A stretch of 64,000 nt of DNA from Seriola aureovittata. Its lineage: Eukaryota > Chordata > Actinopteri > Carangiformes > Carangidae. The stretch is from NCBI RefSeq assembly GCF_021018895.1, contig NC_079373.1, forward strand, positions 20,716,501 to 20,780,500, written 5' to 3'. This document shows positions 50,402 through 60,997 of the stretch, piece after piece; positions within the stretch are counted from its first letter, which is position 1, and each line of letters opens with the position of its first letter. The notes under the pieces were generated by a model. That model saw only the letters and a list, made by a program, of their open reading frames with translations, was not told the origin of the DNA and did no database searches. A program made the position numbers and the translations under genes.

Positions 50402-53400
50402 AAAGTAACAGTATTAAAAAAACATCTTTAGGGCACTGTTTGAATGTGAGGAATTTACCATTATTTAATAAAAATTTTTTTTATAAAAATACTATCCATT
50501 TGTTTCCTACAAGTATAAAAGAAAACTGAACTGTTTGACATGAGGCATTTCTCAGTAAAGTAAAATGATCCTGTTTTCTCTGTAGAGCTTCTTTGAGGAG
50601 AATTTACAGTTGCCTCCATTGTTAGTTTACTCATCTTTATTGTATTTATTTATTTAACACACACAATTATCCCTCATTCTTAGTTTGGCTATGGTTGCAC
50701 ATTTGTTTTTCCCAGTGTAATTGGCTGTTGTTTTCATGGGCACTTAGTGTTTTACACTAAATTGCAAACTTGGCTTTCACCGTGCGCAGTTACAATTCCC
50801 CCATCTGAGAGCTGTGATGAAGCTGTTCTCGGTTTCCACAACCTTCTTAACAGCAGTTTTTAAAAAAATCAATATTTGAAGTACAAATTTGAATGAATGT
50901 GTTGTAGAGTACTTCCTCTATGCACGGCTCAAGTTTTAGTCTTTCGGACAGTCATACTGCGTGTTGCCAAGGCCTAATAGTTTTACAGTACACCGTCTGA
51001 GTGAGTATGCTGTTGGAAAGGACACATCCGAATCTGTGCCATAATCACATAATCATCATTATGAATGATCTCATGGTATTTATTAAGAAGACGTCTGGTT
51101 TTCTTCAGGAAACCACCTCGGCTGTCTCCCATCATGTCCACTATGTGATTGATAGATAAAATAGGCCTTTGAAATATTACTTATTTATTCTTGGAGGCCA
51201 TCAGTGATCTTTTTTTTTTTCCCAGTTTCAACATAACCAGTTCATCTCCATTCAAATCTATTTAATCATTGTGATCAGGGGAATCCTTGGCCCGGGAATG
51301 AAAGAAGGTGAATGGGACACTGTGGGGAGCAGAAACCTGAGCAGAGCTGAAGAAGTGCCACAGATCCACTGACTGCTCTGCTCTGCATTTGTTGTACGTG
51401 CGCCTCATAGTCCCAGTGTTGTCCGCAATAATCAAAACCAGATTTTTACGTGTGTTTTTTTGCAGGTTCTTTCATCTGAACCCTTCAGATAATACTGTAA
51501 CAATAATATTGGCAGAGGTGCCTCCTCTTACGTTAAGCTTTTTCTTTTTTAAAACTAGAAAGCAGATGGACCATTCACTGCATGTTTTTCTCATCTAAAC
51601 AGTTGCATCCTCGAAATAGATTTTGGGTCGTATTCATTTTAATGAAACAGACGATTCTCCCCAAAGCTTTAATTATTTGCAGATTTGTTCGACTTAGGAG
51701 GCTTTCAGTGTAACTGTCAGTGGACTCCCAAGGGTGAGTCAGCTGCTGCAGCATGGACGCCCACAGTCTAAACCAGATTAGGAGTTTAAACCTTTTAGTC
51801 CCCAGTCGAGAGGCTGTTGAACTTCTCTTAATTTAGATTCATACGTTTCTTGCGTGGGATTTTTTTTTTTTTTTGTATTTGCCATATAGAGATAGTGAGG
51901 TTAAAAGGAAGAACAAGGTGCATTTGATCTTGATTGAAAATTGGTTCCAACATCTTGATCTTATTGGAAAAAGTGATCAAAGAATTAACATGTAATTCTG
52001 GCCACAGCTGGATACAAAGACAAAACCCAGCTCTCCTGAACGTGCATGCACAGTGTTTTCACCTCAGTGCAGTTATACTCTCTGACAGCTCTGAACCCTG
52101 AAACGAAGGTCACTTGCATATTCATAAACCCGCGGATGTTCAGCTCCGACCATTTTCACATGTCTTGCGGATAATGTAGTGCGGTTGTTGAGTTGTTCAT
52201 CACAAACGGCGTCGCTATGCGAATTAAGGGACAACTGCTCTCTGCATAAATACATCACGATGCACAGTGTATCATTGTGAATCTGGAGCCGTCAGTCTCC
52301 GCACAACAAGTAAACACCATCCATCACAACACAGAGTGCAGTATGACAAGAGCCTGTAATGTAAAATGTGGAGCAGCTGAGAGCTTTCACCTTGTCAATC
52401 CAATAATGCAGCTATGATGCAAGTTTAGCTGTGTGTGGTGAAACCTTTGGCTGATCTATGGGCCTGTTTCCCTGCCAGCTTTGTGCAGTAGCCAGGATTA
52501 GTTTTACTGGAAAACTCGCCTTAGCTTATTGCAACGAGACTTCATAAACATTTGATAAGTTGAGCTCCCTGCTCTCCTCTTTTTCCACTTTTTATTTTTT
52601 CATGGGATGCAAATGCAAGTGTTTTGTAATGTTCTCATTAGCAAATATTTTGGAGGTCACCGCCGGAACACAGTGTGTGAGTTGCATGATTTTAAAGCAG
52701 AAAAATATGAAAAGGATGCAGGTTAATGAAGTTAATACACAAAGAATCTACTGTCAATTTTTTTTTTCAGACAAAATAGCTGAATTCCATCTAAGTATAG
52801 TAAGTACGTAAGTAAGTAAGTCCAGCATTAGTTCATCAGAACATTATCTCCTCACATGCGAATACAAGGCTGGACAGCACGCACTGTGTTTGCCTTATTT
52901 TCAGCAGAGCTGGTTTGGGTTATTAGCCGAGTTGCTGATGTGTTTATGGCCGCTGGGGCTGTGTTTATTTGAGCAGGATTTAAGGTTGTTTATTCGGAAC
53001 CAGCTTCTCCTGTATACAGTAGGCCCAGTCAGATAATTGTAAGATTTACGAGTTGAATAAGAAACCCAGTGTTCAGCAGTGTTTACCTTTTTTTTTTTTT
53101 TTGGTATAGCTAAATCATCTGCTGTCTTGTGGATAACTGTGAAGTAATTGCGCCTGGCTCAGAATAAACGGAAGGTGCCTGGTAATTTTCGCTGAATGCT
53201 CTCTTGATTACGATGAGCTGCAAGTATAACTGACGTTGACTAGTGCATGGTAATTATCCGGTTTCTTTTCCGTCCAGCTTTAGCTATAAACACATCCAAA
53301 ATATCTACAATATCATATAATATCTGGAAGTTAAATTGTCCGCTTGTTTCTTCATATTGATTTCTCAGCCTCCAAATCCATCTTACTTATTTTTTTATGA

Positions 53401-54198
53401 TCTTCTGTGGTCACAAACATGATCTTTATGATGTTCTTTAATCCTAAACTGTCACATGCCGTTACTGAACACATCAATCTTGAAAAACGGGTCACAAATA
53501 TTTAGTTGTATTTTTTCTAAAAGGCTCAGCAACAGCAGGGAACTGTAGTTTTTAGCAAACAGGAGTGGATGTTACACTCACTGAGGACTGCTTTCAGTCG
53601 AGGATTGATATACACTCACTGTCCTAGTGAATATTTATGGCAGCAGGACTATGTATGTGGGAAAATAAAATAAACTACAGTTCCCCACACTCATGGCAAT
53701 GATGGAACATGTCACAGAGTCCAACTGTGTGGCTCATCAATGTCTTCTTAATAGTTTTTGGAAAAGAACTGCGTTCTGTGGCACGGTGGAATAAGCTGTC
53801 AGGCTTTGGCCACAGTGACACTTGTTAACTGGATCAGCTTACTGATGGATTTGATATTTTCATGAGGTTTTTTGACAATACGAACGGCATAGTATAACGT
53901 TGCCAGCTTTATTCGTAGAATTGATGTTGCTCTGTGGGATAGTTCGTCAGGTTTTAGTGTCAGTCGGTGAAAAATACTCAGCTTTGGTTTTGGATCTTCT
54001 TGGGTTGGAACGAGTTCGAGCAGAGCTGCATTGGCCGACTGCAACATAGTGTGGTGCCTCAAAATCAAGGGCCAGTGGTGGCTTCTAATACCGCTAACCA
54101 GCAAGAGGCGGGTAATTGATTTGTTAAAGCCCCCCACTGGCTTGGTGAAATGAGATGACAAGTACAGTCCTGAGGCGTAGTCGAGCAGAGGGAGGGAT

Positions 54199-54210
54199 GG
54201 GGGGGGGGGG
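54199..54210. repeat. G12 homopolymer
   Basis: Twelve G residues, preceded by GGGAGGGAT. Confidence 0.9.
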
Positions 54211-55857
54211 TCTGTGACCTGCAGGAAGATCAATACTACATGATGAGGGTGTGGAAATGGTGCTGCAGCTCTTTGTTCTCATTCAGGCCTTTGCCATCAA
54301 CCAAGCGTTTTGCCATATACTACACTTGTGATGTTATTAGAAAAAACATCTCAGTGACACAGGCCATTTGTTTTTACTGGCCATATGTTTGACCATGTGG
54401 TTTTCCATACAACAGGCAGAGAATATTTCTCTTTAACTGCCCATCGTTGTAAGTGATATCAAGGGCATAAAATGCAATGTGAATCCCAAACAAAGGCTGT
54501 TAATACACCATGACACGGAGTCCCGCTACAAAGGAGTGGAGACATCACACACTTGTGCTGTGTTGTGAAATACCACATTAGAAGTCATTAATAACCACAT
54601 TTCTGCTCTATTGGAAACAGATGATCTCATATCTTTGAGATGTAGGCTTAACTGCAGCGTACAATACCTGATGTGCGGGGAAAGTTATATCCATTAATTC
54701 CACCAAATACTGACATTTGCTCGGGGCAAGGCCTGAATAATTTGTTGGCATAACATGAATAATACAAGAAGGACACTAAGGTCAGAGATGGCGTGAGCCC
54801 GTTGTTTTTTGTCCTGGGTTGTGGCTCAGACCATGAAACTAGCTGAAGTGTTTCATTCATCTGTTCGCATGCACAGTATACAATCCTGCATGCAGCGCAG
54901 TATTAGGCAACACCGCCTTCCAACTCAGCTTTTCTCAGCCAATAGAGGGGAGAGGTCAATTGCAGGTACACTTTTCAAGTCATAAAAATCCATATACAAG
55001 TGTTTTTCTTCAGGGTTTAGAGAAAATTCCCTGGCTTCAGGAAAAGCAGCGGAAGGGGTCGAAGGGAATAAAGCTCTTTTTTCACCTCATAAAAAAGCTG
55101 CGAGCACACATCAGGTGTTGGCGAAGGCCTCTAACTGAAGGTCCCTCACTCACAGCACTCAAAGATCTCCCTGAGGATGATAGAAGAGCTGAGCAGGGCA
55201 GCATAGCAGATGATACCTGCTTTCACACCACTGATGTGTGTGTTTAGTCCTCTTCATGCCGTCATTCACCGTAAAACACAGTTTAACTGTCATAATACAA
55301 GAATGACAGGACATCGCATCATGAATACCATTACCAATACCATTCATATCCTCAGTGACAGCTGACCGGTCTTTTCCCGCTGGCTCCTGTGCCCGCACCG
55401 CCCCAGCTGCCAGTTGACACTCCAAAGTGCTAAAGTGTGTATTTATTTGCCACAAATGCAACAGTCTGGCCTGAACCCCTGGCTACTGATCTGAACTATA
55501 TGTGCGCACTGTGTGGTGTTTTAACCCAGTTTGCGTGACTTGAATTTTTAAAATCTGCCCCAGCTCGAAGAATTCACTCTGTTGAACTGGAATAACAGGC
55601 ATTGGCAGAGAGCAGGATCTCCATCGCTGCAAGTGATTTCATTATTCTGCAGAGGTTAACTGACACCCACTGCTACTTTTGGGCAACGATAGCAGGCTGA
55701 GCCACAACTAAACTTCAGAGACCATAAGAGAACATTGATCGTAAGAGACCAAAATAAGCTCAGATATATGACCTCTGTGGCAGGGGCTTTTCTCATTGTT
55801 GCAAGATGATTTGTCATCAAAGCAATTTTGAGAATCAAATCAAGTCATTTATCAAGC

Positions 55858-56392
55858 AACAAAGAGTAAGAGCCTGTAGCCGTGCTAGCAGCCATGTGAA
55901 ACAGTATTTTGAGCCAAATGCTAATGCTAGCATGCTGCCGGGCTCACAATGACAATGCTAACATGCTGATGTTAAGCAGGAATAAATGTTTATATGTTTA
56001 CCATGTTGACAGTGTTTAGTGTATTAGCATGCTAACATTTGCTAACTAGCACAAACACAATCAGCTGCAGCGGATGGGTCATGATTGTTTGATTGTTTGC
56101 AGGTGCTTACAAACCAAAATATTGGACACACTGAAGATGTGACCTGATGATGGCGCTAAAGGAAAAGTCAGAGGATAGCCCAAGTCATTACAATGTATCC
56201 TCTTGGGACCTTGAATATCTGTAGACAATTTCACAGCGTTACATGCAAGACTTCTCGAGATATTTCACTCTCAAACACAAATGTTGACATTTGGTGCCAC
56301 TAGAAGAAAAGTCCATTACATAGTTATATAGATATTTCAGTCTGGACAAACCAGCCAGCACTGCCATCCACAAAGCAATGTCACTAGTGTGG
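55858..56392 (+). repeat. Percomorph dispersed repeat, near full-length copy
   Basis: It opens with AAGAGCCTGTAGCCGTGCTAGCAG, passes through GCTCACAATGACAATGCTAACATGCTGATGTT and TAGCATGCTAACATTTGCTAAC, then GACCTGATGATGGCGCTA…AAAAGTCAG and a second diverged unit from about 56290. It ends ATATTTCAGTCTGGACAAA…CTGCCATCC. I recognise this as a very common percomorph repeat but cannot name the family. The latter half is a dimer: the GATGGCGCTA…GAAAAGTC block recurs after about 140 bp. Plus orientation is assigned by convention here. Confidence 0.6.
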
Positions 56393-57104
56393 TTAAAAAA
56401 AAAAGTGGCCAAATGTATTGCTGTGCACCTGGGCCGTAAGTCAAGATCTAAGAGAGAGATGATCTAGGGTATGTAATAGGCTTTGTTGCCAAAAAGTTCA
56501 GCCAAACCATAATTCTGGATTGTAAGAAATGAATCGTTCCTCCCTCTCTTAATTCACTGACTTATTATGGGTCAAACACACCGTTAAATCTTTCCTCTTC
56601 CCTTGTCCTCTGCTGAACTCTCTTATCATGGATCTGACATGCTAGCAGGTTCATGTAATTAAAACCCCACTGCTTTGTTCACATCTGCATGCAGCTGCGT
56701 TGTACATGATCCCTCTCTGCCTCTTTAGCTCGAACACGTTCTGCATCCGCTGCGTCCCTCCTTTGTCATCAAGCTTGCAGTTTGCTCGTAATTAAGTACA
56801 TCAGTGGATTAAGAGCTCACCGGGGCTGATTTGCTCTGACGATACTCTAGAGATGACAGACTGTCTCTGTATCTTTTTCACGCCCAGACGCGCCCACACA
56901 GCTTCGTGAGGTCGACTGGACCGATCGTGGATTTGCAGAGCACCTGAATCTGGTGTAACTGTGCAACAAATAATTTGTAGAGACACAAGCAGGTGTTGGT
57001 CTGGATGAATTCATTTCACATTACCAATGCATTGTGACTGCTGTGTTTACCAGCTGGATTGTCATTTTCATTTTATATGATCACATATTTTAAGTTTTAA
57101 TGTA

Positions 57105-57386
57105 GGCTTACATCACTGAAATTTCTCAACAACTATTGGATGGATTGCCGTGAAATCTCTTACAGCCATTCCTGGTCCCTAGAGGATGAATCCTACTGAC
57201 TTTGATGATCCCCTGATTTTTCCTCTGGCACCATCATGAGGATCACATTTGTGTTTTTAAGTGAAACGTCTACAAATACTGAATGATTTGCCATGAAATT
57301 TGGTACAGACATTACTTCATTTTTCCCCTCAGGATGAACAGTGATTCTCTGACTTTTCATCTAAGGCCATCGTCTGATCTAAATTT
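57105..57386 (-). repeat. Percomorph dispersed repeat, 3' half, inverted relative to the 56-kb copy
   Basis: Read on the minus strand it shows GATGGCCTTAGATGAAAAGTC, TGTCTGTACCAAATTTCATGGC and, about 136 bp later, GATGGTGCCAGAGGAAAAATC. It ends in CAATCCATCCAATAGTTGTTGAG. This matches the dimeric half of the copy at 55858-56392 in the opposite orientation, about 0.7 kb away. Confidence 0.6.
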
Positions 57387-57429
57387 CAATTTTTTTTACT
57401 TCAAATTACCAATGCGCCTTAGTACTTAA

Positions 57430-57655
57430 GGCGGCAATAAATCATTCTTTTCTTAATCAATCACTTTATTCTTTTTTATTTAAAAAAAAAAAACGATTAA
57501 TCGCCTCGACAGAAAATTTCATATATAACAAACGTTATTCCATTTACAGCATCTGAGAATCTGGAAAAAGAAAATTTGTCATTTTTGCCTCATAAATTAA
57601 AATTAATTGATCATCAAAACCGTTGATGATCGCTTATGATTTCAGCTGTAAACTG
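57430..57655. repeat. Possible dispersed-repeat remnant (ATTAATCG type)
   Basis: ACGATTAATCGCCTCGACAG near 57493 and ATTGATCATCAAAACCGTTG near 57605 resemble edges of fish repeats carrying CGATTAATCG words. The match is weak and the borders are guesses. Confidence 0.3.
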
Positions 57656-58841
57656 CTTGTCTTGTACATTATATCATATCATAAGCCACTACATCATGTG
57701 AATAGGGATGGAAGTTTATTCATTCCCACAGCGGTCTTAAATATTTCATGATTACTAATCTGCCCCTGTGAGGCAGAGGATCACAAACCAGGTCCGACAT
57801 GATTTCTCTGCACCTCACTGTTTGGGTCATTACCACGCCACTGGTAGCAAGACGAACGCACACCTTGTGTCAACCTGTTATTTTTTGAGATTATGGCTAC
57901 CTCGTTCCTTCAGGAGGAAATTGGGTTGACACTGTGAATTTCTTTCCATTTAAGCAGCCTTAATACTTAATGCTGTTTTGTCTGCCCCTGGGGCCCTCTG
58001 AGTGCGCTTTGCACTTTTCTAGGCTGGCACAGTCTCATTACCCCTGGAAAAACTTCCCATGTTCATGTAAAACAGTGTAACCTGATCCAGGGGACTCGAA
58101 ATAGTTTGCGGGAGACTCAACATCCTCCACAGTTTGGTGGAGGAGATGCTGCTTCCCGAGAAGAGTCACATGAATAGCAAAGGGCCCAGCAGAGAAAAAG
58201 CCAAAGCAAAGAGACAGCATGTGCACGTTTAATACTTATAAATATCTGAGGTGAGATTAACATCATCTGCTCGCTCTAGTGAGAGGAATTATGGGTAATC
58301 AAAGGAGACAAAGGGACTGATGCTATTCCAGCTACTTTTTTATGCAGCTATGCCAAACTGTGGCTTCAGTACATGAGGTTAAGTTGTGTGGGAAAGTGAA
58401 AATAAGCACTGCTTTACCTTCAGAGAAGAATTTTATATTTTAGGAAACTGCCTGTCTCTTGTAATCACACACAAGCATGTTGGATAGATACAAGCTCAGG
58501 GAAGACACACAGTCTTACAGTTACTACAGTGCTGGAAACCAGTAAACGCTGACAACAGGAACTCCATCAATGGGAAGCATGGGATTGCAAAATGTTTACA
58601 AGACATCATCTATTGTGCGCTGAAGGAAGTTATTTCTTACTCCCTGGTGAGATAATGTATTTTCACCAGCAACTTGTCACGCTGGAGCCACCCGAACAGA
58701 AAATCAAATCCCAGCCCGCTGGATAATGGGCCTTTGAATCCTTCAGGAGCGGCGATAGTGATTGCCTCCGCGTACGACGGAAAGCAGTTTGATGTTTGAA
58801 AAACGTGACAAATGTGTGTGTTTGTTTGGGACACGCTGGTC

Positions 58842-58902
58842 CTGTGTCTGTGTGTTTGTGTGTGTGTGTGTGTGTGCGTGTGTGTGTGTATGTGAGCTTG
58901 TG
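58842..58902. repeat. Imperfect (GT)n tract
   Basis: A GT-rich stretch with TCTG, TTTG and GCG interruptions. Confidence 0.9.
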
Positions 58903-59761
58903 TGAATAAACGTTTGTGCGTGTGCTTTTTATGAGCTCGTCTGAGTGATTTCCCAGCGAGAGTGTGTTTTACAGCCGGATTCCTCCAGGATGAGTCTGAC
59001 TATTTGATAGAACAGCCCCCTGGCGGCCTCCCAGCCTCCAGCCTAATGAGCATCATGTCTAACAGGTGGTCCATCAGGGCGCCGAGAACAAGAGGAATTA
59101 AGGTGTTTGTGCGTAAGTTGCTCATTTGCCGTTTTGCTGTGGGAGACCTTTTTTTTTTTTTTTTTTAAATACCAGTAGCACTACTTTTTTCCCCATGCAG
59201 TGAGGAAATTGAATCATAAACACAATATTTCTTGGATCAGTGATTGGCAGCCTAAGAGGCTCTGTGGTTTGTACTGTAAATGATCAAACAATTTCCCAAA
59301 ACCTGGAAGGTAGTCTCAGTTTACGGACTGATTTGAGCTTGTTGAGATTTCTGAATTCTTCTGTGAACAGGCCACGTTGTTTCATGAAGAACTTATAAAC
59401 CAGGGGCACAGTTTACACAGCTGGGAGGAAAAGAGCTGTAAAAGTGTTGATTGCTTCCAGATTATGTGTTCGTACACAACACTGGGTCATTACATATTTT
59501 GTGTTCTATGACATTAAGACGTGTGTGCTTTAACTTCAACGTCTAAGTCAATGTAGTTCCATTTTTACTATTTCTATGCACATTTTTTGTCACTTCAAAT
59601 ACCAAATTACACACGTCCAGAAAAAACGTGTTTACAGTGTTGCCACATAATGTGCTCTGTCTAGACCCTTGCTGTTGCCTCGCTGTACTGTTGTAATAGT
59701 AAAAACTATATTGGTAAAATGCATTACCACCCAAGGTTACTAAGATGTTTGACATGGTAAA

Positions 59762-59905
59762 CATTGTAGGCTACCTGCTAAACATTAGCATGTTAGCATA
59801 GGTTACGCACATGTTAGTATGCAGATGTCAATGCACATTCCTGCGCCTAAGCACAGCCCAAATGGAGTTGCTAGCACGACTGTAGAGTCTTAATCCTGTT
59901 CATTA
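59762..59905 (-). repeat. Percomorph dispersed repeat, 5' end fragment
   Basis: The reverse complement begins near AAGACTCTACAGTCGTGCTAGCA and continues through a TTAGGCGCAGG step and the TAACATGCTAATGTTTAGCAGG block. It corresponds to the first about 140 bp of the repeat at 55858. The second half is absent here. Confidence 0.55.
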
Positions 59906-60723
59906 TGTCGTGCCTGAACTTTACCCAACTGCACACTGCACCCGACTATCTGACCGGGATGATCTGTAGAGATCAAAACCACTTTTCCAGAGTTTCCCGG
60001 CCAGAATGAACAATGAGCTCCACAAAGTAAAAAAAGATCCAACCAGACACACACAGTAAATGAGGAAAGGGTTTTTGTGTTGTAACACAGGGGCAACAGC
60101 TATTTTCCATTCAAAGTTAGAAATCTTGAAAAGAGACGAGAAACATGAAAAGAGGTTTTTTGGCTTATACTCCCACATGTAGCTGCCGCTCTGGTTAATG
60201 ATGAATAACTCTCATCTTCAGTCTACCGCATTATATGGAACTGCATTTTCTTTTTACAGCAAGGTCCTTATCTCAAATTACATTTAATTACACTAAGTTT
60301 TAATTGGGTTTAGTCAGGTTAATTACTTAAATCCTTCTCATATCTTTATCATGATAATATCTCAGTTTATGCTAATAACTCGGGCAGAGAAAAAGGATGA
60401 TATGAGCTTTGGAAATTAAACAGGCACAACAACTGTGCTTTGTTTCCTGTTTCTAGACAGAGATATAAAAAGCCTTCTGCCATGTTTGCTAATTTCAGTT
60501 TTTCTTCTTCTGCTAATGCTAATTTGTGCTGCCTACAACCTCACAGTCTCTTCCACTCCTTTTTATTTCTTTCTTTTCACAGCTGCATTTAATCCCTCTG
60601 CTGGTTGACCAACATACCGTATGTTGGAAACAAAGCAGGAGTGTTCAGCATGACCACCACATGTCTTTTGTTTTGGAGTGAGCTCATTAAATGATGGTGT
60701 GTTAGAATGCAAGGCCTCGGGAT

Positions 60724-60778
60724 GGGGTGGGGTGGGGTATGTGCTCCCCCCACCCCCAGCCACCCACCCACCCACACC
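60724..60778. other. G-tract followed by C-tract, hairpin or quadruplex-prone
   Basis: GGGGTGGGGTGGGG (60724-60737) is followed after 8 bases by CCCCCCACCCCC and a CCACCCACCCA series. The two halves are complementary, so a hairpin is possible. Each strand also has G-tracts that fit quadruplex patterns. Confidence 0.6.
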
Positions 60779-60918
60779 CTCTCACTCTCCTGCATTTCTG
60801 CAGCTGACTTTTAATGGAATCTGATTTGAATGCTTGTGAATAATTCCCGTGGGGTTGTGGTTTGTAGGTCATTGTGCCATTATGGTTTGTTCCTGGTCTG
60901 TCTGAGGGAGGATATATG

Positions 60919-60943
60919 CGTGTGTGTGTGTGTGTGTGTGTGT
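60919..60943. repeat. (GT)n microsatellite
   Basis: A GT run of 25 bp just before a G-rich tract (60960-60997). Confidence 0.9.
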
Positions 60944-60959
60944 CTGGATGTGCGTTGGC

Positions 60960-60997
60960 GGGGGAGGGGGAGAGGGAGAGGGAGGAAGGCACGGGGG
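60960..60997 (+). other. G-rich quadruplex-type tract
   Basis: Five or more G3-5 runs separated by A or AGA, ending in GGGGG, immediately after a GT microsatellite. Confidence 0.55.

Noticed and set aside
53799..54233. 144-codon minus-strand frame in intron 1
   Set aside because: No recognisable family. It runs through the complement of a G12 homopolymer and has no clear splice sites. Taken as chance.
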